From the NCBI GenBank assembly GCA_902536515.1, contig CACAXU010000009.1:1-37590 (forward strand): a DNA stretch of 37,590 nucleotides, read 5' to 3'. This document shows, one piece after another, positions 21,266 to 31,476 of this stretch. The position numbers and the translations under genes were made by a program. Within the stretch, counting starts at the first letter, position 1. Every line of letters begins with the position of its first letter. The notes under the pieces are model-generated. The model made no database searches and was not told where the DNA came from. It saw nothing but the letters and a program-made list of their open reading frames with translations. Source of the DNA: an uncultured Litorivicinus sp. (GTDB taxonomy: Bacteria; Pseudomonadota; Gammaproteobacteria; Pseudomonadales; Litorivicinaceae).

Positions 21266-22233
21266 AAGAAAACCTCGTCGACAACTCGAGGTGCGTCTAC
21301 GGCAGGGGGATCTTCTGCAGGACGGAGCGTTGCTTGTGGACGACGGCTTGTGTCTAGACGGCGCGACTGGCTGAATGCTGCTAGCCGGTCCGCGAGGTTG
21401 CCCCCACTCCCCATAAATCCGAGTGTGAGGATGCTGGTGAGCGTTTCTCCTTCTTCGTATAAAACCCCTGCCGCTAGCCGCTGATTACCACGCTCACCTG
21501 CGACGTATTCAGGATAGTTTTCAGAGAGTACAAACAAGGCATCTTGTGATTCTTGTGGGAGACCCAGTGCCTCGAATGCTAGGTACATAACGATCAAAGC
21601 ATCGATCACAGCTGGGGTCGACGGATAGCCCTCAATCACCCGACGTGCGCGGTTGGCAGCCGCTAAATAAGCGCCTTTTCTGATGTAGTAACGTGATACA
21701 TTGACTTCATATTCGGCTAGCTGATTACGAACATAAATCAAGCGGAGTGTTGCATCCTCAGTGAATTCACTGTCTGGATAGCGTTCAAGCAATTGTTTGA
21801 AATCATTAATGGCATCGCGCGCACCACCGATATCTCTGCCTGTCTCATCGCCTGGCAGATAACGCGATACCATAGAGTCGTTAGACGAGTATGAGGACAA
21901 GCCTTTCATGTACTGCGCATAGTCTGCTTCGGGATGATCTGGATTGAGGCGGATAAATCGATCAGCGGTGAGTCTTGTCAGCTCATACTTCGATGATTTG
22001 AAATAGGCGTAGACCAGATCCAATTGAGTTCCATCAGCGTATCGGCCGAATGGGAAGCGACGATCAAGTTCTTCAAGCGAGGTGATTGCTTCAAGATACC
22101 GGCTACCATCCATATGTCCCTTTGCCTCTTCCCAAAGCTGCCGTTCGCTTTTCAGGTTGGCTTCTGGATCGAACAGCGTACAGGCGGTAAGTACAACAGA
22201 AATAAGCAGAGAGCTAAGGGTCCGGGTTATCAT
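21262..22233 (-). CDS. bamD: Outer-membrane assembly lipoprotein BamD
   Basis: A 323-residue lipoprotein of the BAM complex, which inserts beta-barrels into the outer membrane. The signal peptide ends in the lipobox LTAC with the lipidated Cys18. Tetratricopeptide-like repeats follow (YLEAITSLEELDRRFPFG, ELTRLTADRFIRLNPDHPEADYA, AINDFKQLLERYPDSEF, and others). It has a C-terminal extension of about 70 residues, rich in Pro, Ala and Arg, beyond the E. coli protein; pseudomonad BamD is also long. AAGGA precedes the ATG. It is divergent from rluD, a widely conserved arrangement. The patatin-barrel protein here would depend on this complex. Confidence 0.96.
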   Translation of the reverse strand: MITRTLSSLLISVVLTACTLFDPEANLKSERQLWEEAKGHMDGSRYLEAITSLEELDRRFPFGRYADGTQLDLVYAYFKSSKYELTRLTADRFIRLNPDHPEADYAQYMKGLSSYSSNDSMVSRYLPGDETGRDIGGARDAINDFKQLLERYPDSEFTEDATLRLIYVRNQLAEYEVNVSRYYIRKGAYLAAANRARRVIEGYPSTPAVIDALIVMYLAFEALGLPQESQDALFVLSENYPEYVAGERGNQRLAAGVLYEEGETLTSILTLGFMGSGGNLADRLAAFSQSRRLDTSRRPQATLRPAEDPPAVDAPRVVDEVFF

Positions 22234-22261
22234 GGAATTCCTTGTTTAGATGAATAGATAA

Positions 22262-23230
22262 ATGACCGATCGGCAATATACTAAAACACATATTCAAGCA
22301 CAGATTCAGGTTCCTTTGGAGGAATCTGGCTCTCGGATCGACCAGGTTCTGGCCCGCTTGATGCCAGATTACTCACGCGCTCGTCTGACACAATGGCTAA
22401 CCGACGGGCAGATTTTAGTCGATGGGGCTCGATTAAAGCCAAAAAATAAGGTGGTTGGTGGCGAACAAATTGTTATCGATGCTGAACTTGAGGCGCAAAT
22501 TGATTGGTCAGCTGAGGATATCCCTCTTGATCTCGTTCATATGGACAATGATCTGATCATCGTGAATAAACCGGCTGGTCTTGTCGTCCACCCTGGACAT
22601 GGAAATCCATCGGGTACGCTGGTGAATGCATTATTGTCTCGGTTTCCTGAGCTTGAAGAGATTCCGAGAGCGGGCATCGTGCATCGTCTTGACAAAAACA
22701 CCAGTGGTGTTTTGGTGGTTGCTCGTTCATTAAAAGCACAGGTCAATCTGGTGAAGCAACTGAAGGATCGATCGATGAGTCGTCAATATGTTGCGCTTGT
22801 ATACGGGCAGCCTAATAAAGAAGGCACAGTTGATGTTGCTATAGATCGACATCGGCTTCAACGAACGAAAATGGCTGTGGTGTATTCTGGTAAGCCGGCA
22901 GTCACACATTACCGACTGTCTGAGACGACAGCACACTTTGCTTGGCTGCATGTGAAGTTGGAAACAGGTCGAACGCATCAGATCCGGGTTCATCTGACAC
23001 ATATTGGCCATCCGTTGGTCGGTGATCCCGTCTATCGCCAACGCCGTCCAGGTCTTGGATATGCAACGCAAGAAGCTCGTGCGTTAATCGACGCATTTCC
23101 AAGACAGGCTCTGCATGCGAGGACCCTTGGTTTGATTCATCCGACGCACGGCGAACATGTCGAGTTTGAGGTACCACTTGCATCTGATTTGCAAGAATTA
23201 TCTGTCGCTCTGAGGCGTGTGGATGTCTGA
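22262..23230 (+). CDS. rluD: 23S rRNA pseudouridine synthase RluD
   Basis: A 322-residue enzyme that makes pseudouridines in helix 69 of 23S rRNA (positions 1911, 1915 and 1917 in E. coli). An S4 RNA-binding domain occupies about residues 17-80 (SRIDQVLARLMPDYSRARLTQW-type segment). The catalytic Asp144 lies in HRLDKNTSG, and GRTHQIRVH and GDPVYRQR are conserved. It starts 28 bases from bamD on the opposite strand. Its end overlaps pgeF by 8 bases. Confidence 0.96.
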   Translation: MTDRQYTKTHIQAQIQVPLEESGSRIDQVLARLMPDYSRARLTQWLTDGQILVDGARLKPKNKVVGGEQIVIDAELEAQIDWSAEDIPLDLVHMDNDLIIVNKPAGLVVHPGHGNPSGTLVNALLSRFPELEEIPRAGIVHRLDKNTSGVLVVARSLKAQVNLVKQLKDRSMSRQYVALVYGQPNKEGTVDVAIDRHRLQRTKMAVVYSGKPAVTHYRLSETTAHFAWLHVKLETGRTHQIRVHLTHIGHPLVGDPVYRQRRPGLGYATQEARALIDAFPRQALHARTLGLIHPTHGEHVEFEVPLASDLQELSVALRRVDV

Positions 23231-23936
23231 TCCGTGGCTTGAGATTGACTTTGGGCCAAACGTTCAAGCTATACAGACGATCTGTCGTTCCGAGCCCGGC
23301 CCTTATGGATCGTTTAATCTGGGATTGCATGTTGGTGACGACATGGGTTCTGTTGTCACCAATCGAGCTCGTCTGGCTCAGCGATTTGGTCGTGAGGTAT
23401 ATTTTCCTGAGCAGGTTCACGGATTCGATGTCATCTGTGTCGATCAGGAGTCTCTGGTCGTCGCTGCTGATGCAGTGGTGACAGATCAGTTGCTCTGTCC
23501 AATCGGCGTTACAACCGCGGATTGTCTCCCAGTGTTGTTTGCAAGCCAAGATCTGATTGGTGTTGCCCATGCTGGTTGGCGAGGACTCGTTTCTGGGGTA
23601 CTCGAACGAACGCTTCAAGAATTCCCCAATCCTGCAAAGGTGCGCGTGTGGCTCGGTCCGTGTATCGGTCGAGATGCATTTGAAGTTGGGCCTGAAGTTG
23701 TGGACGCTTTTGTATCTAAAAACGCGGACTGGGGCCGTTATTTCAAATCGGTCGGCGATTCTGATCGCTCGATGGCCGATCTGCAGGGCATCGCTTATGA
23801 TGTCCTTGAAAACCTTGGTGTTGTGACTACTGAAAGGTTCGATGCTTGCACATATAGCGACCCGACGCAGTGGTATTCCTATCGGCGATCAGGCCTTACT
23901 GGGCGAATGGCAAGCTGTATTATGCGCACTGAATAA
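23223..23936 (+). CDS. pgeF: Laccase-domain protein PgeF/YfiH (peptidoglycan editing factor)
   Basis: A 237-residue member of the DUF152 family. QVHGFDV, TTADCLPVLF, VAHAGWRGL and LGPCIGRDAFEVG carry the metal-binding His and Cys residues of the family. Homologues have been described as multi-copper oxidase-like proteins, as purine nucleoside phosphorylases, and as a factor that keeps MurC from mis-incorporating serine into peptidoglycan; the true role here is inferred. I use the ATG at 23223, with GTG at 23217 as alternative. The rluD-pgeF-clpB order is conserved in gammaproteobacteria. Confidence 0.93.
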   Translation: MSDPWLEIDFGPNVQAIQTICRSEPGPYGSFNLGLHVGDDMGSVVTNRARLAQRFGREVYFPEQVHGFDVICVDQESLVVAADAVVTDQLLCPIGVTTADCLPVLFASQDLIGVAHAGWRGLVSGVLERTLQEFPNPAKVRVWLGPCIGRDAFEVGPEVVDAFVSKNADWGRYFKSVGDSDRSMADLQGIAYDVLENLGVVTTERFDACTYSDPTQWYSYRRSGLTGRMASCIMRTE

Positions 23937-23947
23937 CCTGTGGATAA

Positions 23948-23974
23948 CTTGTAATTTGTAGTCGTTGCCTCCAT
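23948..23974 (+). promoter_or_regulatory. Sigma-32-like heat-shock promoter of clpB
   Basis: CTTGTAA at 23948-23954 is one mismatch from the sigma-32 -35 element CTTGAAA. After a 14-base spacer comes CTCCAT at 23969-23974, one mismatch from CCCCAT. Spacing and sequence fit the RpoH class. The site lies in the short pgeF/clpB gap, 38 bases before the clpB ATG. clpB is a known RpoH target in E. coli. Confidence 0.65.
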
Positions 23975-24011
23975 CACAACATGCACATTGGTTTAGATAA
24001 AGGATTACCTA

Positions 24012-26585
24012 ATGCGAATGGATCGGTTAACAAATCGTCTCATGCAGGCGCTTCAGGAAGCGCAAAGTCTCGCCTTAAGTCTTGATCATAATGAGATGTC
24101 GCCGTGGCATCTTTTGAAAGCGTTACTGACACAACAGGGTGGTTCGGCCCGTTCCTTAGTACTTTCTGCCGGGGGGCATTTTGATCAATTGCTTAGGGAA
24201 GTCGACCATGCTTTAGAGGAATGGGCAAAGGTTGCTAACCACGATGGTGAGGTCCGAATGAGTCAGGACCTGGTCCGCCAGGTTAATTTGGCTGAGAAGC
24301 AGTCAATGGTTCAGAAAGACGCATATCTCTCTTCTGAAACCGTTTTGGCTGTGATGTCGAAAGATAAGGCGACAAAAGCTGCGTTTCAGGCAGCTTCAGT
24401 TAATGAAGATCACTTTGGCGATGCAATTGAGAAACTCCGTGGAGGCGAGTCAGTGCAAACCGAAAATGACGAAGACAACCGTGGGGCCTTAAACAAGTAT
24501 TGCCTTGATCTGACCGCGCGAGCGTCAGACGGCAAACTGGATCCGGTGATTGGACGTGACGAGGAAATTCGACGTGCTGTTCAAGTACTGCAGCGTCGAA
24601 CAAAGAATAACCCTGTATTGATCGGTGAACCGGGTGTTGGAAAGACAGCCATCGTTGAGGGTCTAGCTTCTCGGATTATCAATGGTGAAGTACCTGAAGG
24701 ATTAAAAGGGAAGCGCGTATTATCGCTTGATATGGGATCGCTTATAGCGGGTGCGAAATTCCGTGGCGAATTCGAAGAGCGATTGAAGGTTGTATTGAAA
24801 GAATTGGCGCAGCAAGAAGGGCAAATCATCTTATTTATCGATGAAATCCACACCATGGTGGGAGCAGGAAAGTCCGAAGGAGCCATGGATGCAGGTAATA
24901 TGCTGAAGCCTGCACTGGCTCGCGGAGAACTTCATTGCGTAGGAGCAACAACACTTGATGAATATCGTCAGTATTTTGAAAAAGATGCGGCTCTCGAGCG
25001 TCGCTTCCAGAAAGTGTTGGTCGGTGAGCCGACAGAAACCGATACGATCGCAATTCTTCGTGGATTGAAGCCGAAATACGAAGTGCATCATGGGGTTGAG
25101 ATTTCTGATTCGGCCATCATTGCGGCGGCCAAATTGTCTAGCCGCTATATCACTGATAGACAGTTGCCTGATAAGGCGATTGATCTGATGGATGAGGCGG
25201 CAAGTCGCATCCGTTTGGAAATGGATTCGAAGCCTGAAGAGTTGGATCGCTTAGATCGTCGACTGATTCAATTAAAGATCGAACGTGAGGTACTCAAAAA
25301 GGAGAAAGACAAGGCGAGTAAGGCGCGCCTGATTGAACTTGAAGAAACGATTGCTGAAGTCGCAGAAGAAGCCGGTGCACTTGAGAAGGTGTGGGCATCA
25401 GAAAAAGCGCAAACTCAGGGTGTGCAAACCATTAAAGAAGAGCTTGATCGCGCTGAAATTGATCTCGAGCAGGCACGGCGTGCTGGTGACTTGGCCCGTA
25501 TGAGTGAGATTCAGTATGGAGTCATACCAACGCTCGAGAAGCGGATGGTTGAAGCTCAGGAAGCCAATGAGTCTGATGAAGGAAAGCTTGTGCGCTCTCG
25601 AGTCACAGAAGAGGAAATTGCTGAAGTTGTCAGTCGTTGGACTGGAATCCCTGTTGCGAAGATGCTTGAAGGTGAGAAAGACAAGCTACTTCAAATGGAA
25701 GATGCATTGCATGCTCGAGTGGTTGGGCAAGATATAGCAGTGACGGCTGTCGCCAATGCGGTACGCCGATCGCGATCTGGTTTATCGGATCCAAAGCGAC
25801 CCAATGGTTCGTTTTTATTCTTAGGTCCAACCGGTGTAGGCAAAACCGAACTATCTAAAAGTTTGGCTGAATTTCTATTTGATTCGGAAGATGCAATGAT
25901 TCGGATTGACATGTCCGAATTCATGGAGAAACATTCAGTCGCTCGATTGGTGGGCGCACCTCCGGGATATGTTGGATATGAACAAGGCGGTTATTTGACT
26001 GAAGCGGTCCGTCGCCGTCCTTATGCAGTAGTGCTATTGGATGAAGTTGAGAAAGCACATCCCGACGTGTTTAATATTTTGTTGCAAGTACTTGATGACG
26101 GTCGTCTCACTGACGGCCAGGGTCGTACGGTTGATTTTTCGAATTCGGTTGTGGTCATGACCTCGAACCTAGGGTCTGACTTAATTCAGAGTATGGTTGG
26201 TGAGTCGCACGAAACAATTCGCGATGCTGTGATGGGTGTTGTGGGTGCGCATTTCCGACCTGAGTTTATCAATCGAATCGATGATGCAGTTGTTTTCCAC
26301 GCGCTTGGCCGAGATCATATTCGTGGGATCTTAGATGTTCAGTTATCTTATTTGCGCGCTCGACTCGACGAGCTGGAATATGCATTTGAACTGACTGATG
26401 AAGTTGCTGAAAAACTATGTGAGGCAGGTTACGATCCGGTTTATGGTGCGCGACCCTTGAAAAGAGCGATCCAGCTTCATCTTGAAAATCCGCTTGCTGA
26501 AGCAATCCTGAAAGGTCAGTTCGCACCTGGTGCAACTATTCGAGCAACGCTCACGAGTGCCGGCGAGATAACCTTCCAGACCTAA
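24012..26585 (+). CDS. clpB: ATP-dependent disaggregase ClpB
   Basis: An 857-residue Hsp100 chaperone that rescues aggregated proteins with DnaK. Residues 1-145 form the Clp N domain ([18 protein letters not shown]...). The first AAA+ module has Walker A GEPGVGKT at 205-212 and a Walker B/IDEIH segment. The long coiled-coil M domain runs from about 405 to 525. The second module has GPTGVGKT at 605-612 and ends with the D2 small domain ([13 protein letters not shown]). Length matches E. coli ClpB. AAGGA precedes the ATG. A sigma-32-like promoter lies just upstream. Confidence 0.98.
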   Translation: MRMDRLTNRLMQALQEAQSLALSLDHNEMSPWHLLKALLTQQGGSARSLVLSAGGHFDQLLREVDHALEEWAKVANHDGEVRMSQDLVRQVNLAEKQSMVQKDAYLSSETVLAVMSKDKATKAAFQAASVNEDHFGDAIEKLRGGESVQTENDEDNRGALNKYCLDLTARASDGKLDPVIGRDEEIRRAVQVLQRRTKNNPVLIGEPGVGKTAIVEGLASRIINGEVPEGLKGKRVLSLDMGSLIAGAKFRGEFEERLKVVLKELAQQEGQIILFIDEIHTMVGAGKSEGAMDAGNMLKPALARGELHCVGATTLDEYRQYFEKDAALERRFQKVLVGEPTETDTIAILRGLKPKYEVHHGVEISDSAIIAAAKLSSRYITDRQLPDKAIDLMDEAASRIRLEMDSKPEELDRLDRRLIQLKIEREVLKKEKDKASKARLIELEETIAEVAEEAGALEKVWASEKAQTQGVQTIKEELDRAEIDLEQARRAGDLARMSEIQYGVIPTLEKRMVEAQEANESDEGKLVRSRVTEEEIAEVVSRWTGIPVAKMLEGEKDKLLQMEDALHARVVGQDIAVTAVANAVRRSRSGLSDPKRPNGSFLFLGPTGVGKTELSKSLAEFLFDSEDAMIRIDMSEFMEKHSVARLVGAPPGYVGYEQGGYLTEAVRRRPYAVVLLDEVEKAHPDVFNILLQVLDDGRLTDGQGRTVDFSNSVVVMTSNLGSDLIQSMVGESHETIRDAVMGVVGAHFRPEFINRIDDAVVFHALGRDHIRGILDVQLSYLRARLDELEYAFELTDEVAEKLCEAGYDPVYGARPLKRAIQLHLENPLAEAILKGQFAPGATIRATLTSAGEITFQT

Positions 26586-26592
26586 AATGCCG

Positions 26593-26613
26593 CGGCCTTC
26601 AGTTGACAGGCCG
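26593..26613 (+). other. Inverted repeat between clpB and ilvI, overlapping the ilvI -35 element
   Basis: CGGCCT (26593-26598) and AGGCCG (26608-26613) form a 6-bp perfect stem with a 9-base loop that contains part of TTGACA. No T-run follows, so it is a poor intrinsic terminator. It could be a weak clpB 3' hairpin or a protein-binding palindrome at the ilvI promoter; the sequence does not decide. Confidence 0.45.
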
Positions 26614-26630
26614 TGTGTGGGTGTCACAAT
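26603..26630 (+). promoter_or_regulatory. Sigma-70-type promoter of the ilvI operon
   Basis: A perfect -35 TTGACA at 26603-26608 and CACAAT at 26625-26630 (4 of 6) with a 16-base spacer. The -10 is 40 bases from the ilvI GTG, so the 5' leader would be only about 33 bases, too short for a classical attenuator. Confidence 0.55.
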
Positions 26631-26670
26631 TGCCCGCTTACCTAAACTATTTACTCGGAGAGGGTCGGAA

Positions 26671-28403
26671 GTGGAATTGCTTTCTGGCGGTGAAATGATC
26701 ATGCGCGCGCTGAAAGAGGAAGGAGTCAAAATCATTTTTGGCTACCCCGGCGGCGCTGTTCTGCATATTTATGACGCCCTGTATCAGCAAGATGCAGTTG
26801 AACACATTTTGGTACGCCACGAACAGGCTGCAGTCCACGCCGCAGACGGATTTGCGCGATCGACTGGCGAAGTTGGCGTTAGCCTGGTGACCTCGGGTCC
26901 TGGGGCGACAAATGCTATTACGGGGATTGCGACTGCTTATATGGATTCCATTCCCTTGGTTGTGATTTCCGGGAACGTGCCGAGTCATTTGATGGGAACT
27001 GATGCATTCCAAGAGACGGATATGATCGGTTGTTGTCGCCCAATCGTGAAGCATTCGTTTCTCGTGCGCTCGATTGCAGAAATCCCGAGTGTGATGAAAA
27101 AAGCGTTTCATATCGCGAAGAGTGGTCGCCCGGGTCCTGTGGTCGTTGATGTACCGAAAGACATGACAGCACCGACCGAAAAACGTCCATTTGTATACCC
27201 AGAAACAGTCAAAATGCGTTCTTACACACCGGCGCTTAAAGGGCATGCCGGTCAGATTCGTAAAGCACTCGACCTTCTCCTTGAAGCGAAACGTCCAGTT
27301 ATTTATGCCGGCGGCGGCGTGGTATTGGGCAATGCAGCAAAGGAACTCACCGCGATTGCGAAGCGTCTTGGTTATCCGGTGACCAATACGCTAATGGGTT
27401 TGGGTGCGTTTCCCGGATCGGATGATCAGTTCATTGGAATGCTGGGTATGCACGGTTTTTATGAAGCGAACCAAGCGATGCATCAAGCGGATGTAATTTT
27501 TGCTGTAGGTGCTCGATTTGATGATCGAGTGACGAATAACCCGAAAAAATTCTGCCCTAACGCACGGATCGTACACATCGATATCGATCCTGCCTCAATC
27601 CAAAAAACAGTTCAGCATATCGAAGTCCCTTTAGTTGGTCCTGTAGGGCCTGTATTGGCGGATATGGTGGAAATGTTAAATCAGATGGCTGTCGAGCCTG
27701 ACCAGAATGCACTAAGCGCCTGGTGGGAAACCATCAATGGCTGGCGCGAAAAGCATGGACTCTGGACTGGTGATCGTTTTATACGTCGTGACAAAATCAT
27801 GCCTCAGGATGTGATTCGCACATTGTACGAAGTAACCAAAGGCGAAGCGTTCGTTTGCTCGGACGTTGGACAACATCAAATGTTTGCCGCGCAATATTAC
27901 AAGTATGACCAACCGCGAAGGTGGATTAATTCTGGTGGGCTCGGAACGATGGGATTCGGTTTACCCGCTGCGATGGGTGTTCAGCTTGCACACCCAGACA
28001 GCCCGGTTGCTGTTGTCACAGGCGAGGGCTCGATTCAGATGTGTATCGAAGAACTATCGACTTGCACTCAATACAACATGCCTGTGAAGATCATTAACCT
28101 CAACAATGCCGCTTTAGGTATGGTCAAGCAATGGCAGGATATGCAGTACGGCGGTCGTTATGCGGGCTCAACCTATGCGGATTCGCTACCAGATTTCGTC
28201 AAGCTCGCCGAAGCCTATGGGCACGTGGGAATGATCGTGACAGATCCATCAGAGCTAAAAGAAAAAATGGAAGAGTGTTTCGCGATGAAGGATCGCGTGG
28301 TGTTTATGGATATATATATTGATCCGGATGAGCACGTCTATCCAATGCAGATACCAACTGGCTCGATGAAGGATATGATTTTGAGTAAGACGGAGCCTTC
28401 GAA

Positions 28404-28407
<4 letters not shown>
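26671..28407 (+). CDS. ilvI: Acetolactate synthase large (catalytic) subunit IlvI
   Basis: A 578-residue thiamine-diphosphate enzyme for the first common step of valine, leucine and isoleucine synthesis. The N-terminal domain has [14 protein letters not shown], and the catalytic glutamate is in [13 protein letters not shown]. The C-terminal ThDP-binding motif reads GEGSIQ...NLNN, with the GEG form usual in proteobacterial IlvI. I chose the GTG at 26671: GGAG and CGGAA lie upstream and the protein then begins [13 protein letters not shown] as in relatives. The frame is open to 26587, but that extension has no family similarity and would overlap the promoter. The stop overlaps the TTG start of ilvN. 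Confidence 0.96.
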
Positions 28408-29944
<1,537 letters not shown>

Positions 29945-29950
29945 TTGAGG

Positions 29951-29968
29951 GCGGGCCCTCTAGCCCGC
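29951..29968 (+). terminator. GC-rich hairpin between ilvC and pssA (weak or partial terminator)
   Basis: GCGGGC (29951-29956), a CCTCTA loop and GCCCGC (29963-29968) form a 6-bp all-GC stem right after the ilvC stop. Only TTGT follows, so termination would be partial. It may reduce pssA expression relative to ilvC or stabilise the upstream mRNA end. Confidence 0.5.
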
Positions 29969-29973
29969 TTGTC

Positions 29974-30726
29974 ATGATGACTCAGTCAAAAGGTATTTAC
30001 CTCCTCCCCAACATCCTGACGACCGCAGCACTGCTGGCGGGATTTTTTTCAATTATCACCGCAACACGAGCGGTTTATGAGGGAGAAGGGCTGTTTGAGA
30101 CCGCTGCAATTGCGATTCTTGTCTCAGGGCTTTTTGATGGTCTTGATGGCCGCGTTGCCCGGCTTACTAACACTCAAAGTGAATTTGGTGCGCAATATGA
30201 TTCGCTGAGTGACGTAGTTGCTTTTGGTGTCGCGCCGGCCGTTTTGGTATTTAGTTGGTCTCTATCGGCACTTGGCAAACTTGGCTGGGTCGCAGCCTTC
30301 GTCTACGTCGCGGGAACAGCTTTGAGACTTGCCCGTTTTAATATTCAGCGTGAAATTGTCGATTCAAATTACTTTATTGGCCTAGCGTGTCCTGCCGCAG
30401 CCTATTTCTTAGCATCTGCTGTCTGGACGCTGGTCGATTCAAATATCCAAGGTGAGACAGTCGCATTAACCATGGTGATATTGACTGCAATCTGTGGTCT
30501 CCTGATGGTGTCATCTGTTCCTTATCCCTCATTTAAGAATTCTGATTTGAAGGCACGCGTGCCTTTACTTGCGATCATGGCTGCTGCGTTGATATTCGCT
30601 TTTGTCTCTCTTGACCCACCTCGGGTTCTATTTTTGTTGACCAGTCTCTATATTCTTAGTGGTCCAGCACTTTGGTTCAGAAATCGCTTGGATGGGAAAA
30701 AACGTGAGCCGAAAGAAGAAGAGTAA
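29974..30726 (+). CDS. pssA: CDP-diacylglycerol-serine O-phosphatidyltransferase PssA (membrane type)
   Basis: A 250-residue integral membrane enzyme that makes phosphatidylserine, the precursor of phosphatidylethanolamine. The CDP-alcohol phosphatidyltransferase motif spans 55-80 with D55, D58, G59, A62-R63, G72, D76 and D80 in the expected spacing. About eight hydrophobic segments follow. This is the membrane-bound type II enzyme, not the phospholipase-D-like PssA of E. coli. Start at 29974 (two adjacent ATG codons). The last part overlaps the next small gene. Confidence 0.93.
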   Translation: MMTQSKGIYLLPNILTTAALLAGFFSIITATRAVYEGEGLFETAAIAILVSGLFDGLDGRVARLTNTQSEFGAQYDSLSDVVAFGVAPAVLVFSWSLSALGKLGWVAAFVYVAGTALRLARFNIQREIVDSNYFIGLACPAAAYFLASAVWTLVDSNIQGETVALTMVILTAICGLLMVSSVPYPSFKNSDLKARVPLLAIMAAALIFAFVSLDPPRVLFLLTSLYILSGPALWFRNRLDGKKREPKEEE

Positions 30727-30961
30727 ACGCGGGATCATTGATGAAGATATCCCGACGGTGTCAGAAAATGAGGCGAGACGCCAGGTAATCTATGGTGCGA
30801 TTGGTTTTATCTTCAGTTTTGTACTGGTTCTGCTGTTCCGACCAGGGACTGGTCACTTAATTGAAGCGATCGTTTTGATCGGTATTGTGGCGTCAAGCAC
30901 TTTTGGTGGTATGAAGTTAGCCAGTTGGTTGGAATCAAAACAATACAATCTCAAAGGATAA
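30692..30961 (+). CDS. Small two-helix membrane protein of unknown function
   Basis: An 89-residue protein from the ATG at 30692, or 85 residues from a GTG at 30704 that has a GGGA site upstream. I do not recognise a family. A very basic start (SRKKKSKRG) is followed by an acidic stretch (IIDEDIPTVSENEARR) and two hydrophobic segments: VIYGAIGFIFSFVLVLLF and LIEAIVLIGIVASSTFGGM. No cysteine or enzyme motif is seen. By the positive-inside rule the basic N-terminus should be cytoplasmic. It overlaps the end of pssA and is followed after 3 bases by the DUF1330 gene, so it belongs to the same transcript. Confidence 0.7.
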   Translation: MGKNVSRKKKSKRGIIDEDIPTVSENEARRQVIYGAIGFIFSFVLVLLFRPGTGHLIEAIVLIGIVASSTFGGMKLASWLESKQYNLKG

Positions 30962-30964
30962 GCA

Positions 30965-31255
30965 ATGCAAAAGGGGTATTGGATTAGTTGTTACCGCGAA
31001 ATTTATGATACTGGCAAGTTGGCGGCTTATGCGGCACTCGCGAAGCCTGCGGTTGAGAGCCAAGGTGGACGCTTTCTCGTTCGTGGCTCTGCTGTCTATG
31101 CAGCTGGTTCAGGCGTGATGGAGCGTACAGTGATCGTTGAATGGCCGACGTTGATTGATGCGCAAAACGCCTATGATTCGGATGCTTACCAAGCTGCATT
31201 GGATGCGTTGGCAGACGGCGTTGATCGTGATTTTCGTATTGTTGAGGGTGCTTAG
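30965..31255 (+). CDS. DUF1330 family protein
   Basis: A 96-residue protein with the DUF1330 layout, a dimeric alpha-beta barrel related in fold to antibiotic-biosynthesis monooxygenases. Visible marks are the N-terminal GYWISCYRE strand, LAAYAALAKPAVESQGGRFLVRG, RTVIVEWPTLIDAQNAYDS and YQAALDAL. The biochemical role of the family is unknown. AAAGGA precedes the ATG. It is the last gene before the long leuA leader and the probable end of the ilvI-pssA transcript. Confidence 0.88.
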   Translation: MQKGYWISCYREIYDTGKLAAYAALAKPAVESQGGRFLVRGSAVYAAGSGVMERTVIVEWPTLIDAQNAYDSDAYQAALDALADGVDRDFRIVEGA

Positions 31256-31264
31256 TGTAGATAG

Positions 31265-31463
31265 TCGCGCTCAATTGGCGCGATTGAAAAAAACTTTCTT
31301 GCAGAAAGCCACTTTCATTGGCATCCTCGAGTTATGAACACGTTAGGTATCTATAACACTCTGCTATTTGGTCGTCGACTGCCCTGATGGGCGGTTCAGT
31401 TTGTCTCGTATTCGATTTCTTTTTGTATTCAGTTTTATGTATTACCGGACGGTTTTAAACCGT
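31265..31463 (+). promoter_or_regulatory. leuA: Structured leader upstream of leuA, attenuator-like
   Basis: This 221-base gap before leuA (31256-31476) holds several inverted repeats. TCGCGC/GCGCGA (31265-31270, 31278-31283) competes with TCAAT/ATTGA (31271-31275, 31283-31287). GAAAG (31304-31308) can pair with either of two flanking CTTTC copies (31294-31298 or 31312-31316). ACTGCCC/GGGCGGT (31378-31384, 31389-31395) is a 7-bp stem with one G-T pair and a TGAT loop. ACGGT/ACCGT (31449-31453, 31459-31463) sits just before the leuA ribosome site. No convincing -35/-10 pair was found. Competing stems resemble leucine attenuation, but no clean U-tract follows the main hairpin. Confidence 0.45.
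31334..31387 (+). CDS. Candidate 17-residue leader peptide upstream of leuA
   Basis: ATG at 31334 opens a 17-codon frame with four leucine codons (TTA, CTG, CTA, CTG), including a Leu-Leu pair and an ending GRRLP. Its stop codon lies in the loop of the 31378-31395 hairpin, a position seen in amino-acid attenuators. Leu enrichment is modest and no strong ribosome site precedes it. It may be chance. Confidence 0.3.
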   Translation: MNTLGIYNTLLFGRRLP

Positions 31464-31476
31464 TGGAGAAATGAAG

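Noticed and set aside
22902-23618. 238-residue minus-strand ORF across rluD and pgeF
   Set aside because: It lies antisense to two well-supported genes, has no recognisable motif or ribosome site, and its composition is that of a shadow frame.
26587-26670. Upstream start of ilvI at 26587
   Set aside because: The added 28 residues do not resemble acetolactate synthases and would place the promoter inside the gene; GTG at 26671 has a good ribosome site.
26647-27246. 199-residue minus-strand ORF inside ilvI
   Set aside because: Rich in Cys, His and Arg as expected from the reverse complement of a coding gene, and ilvI is certain here.
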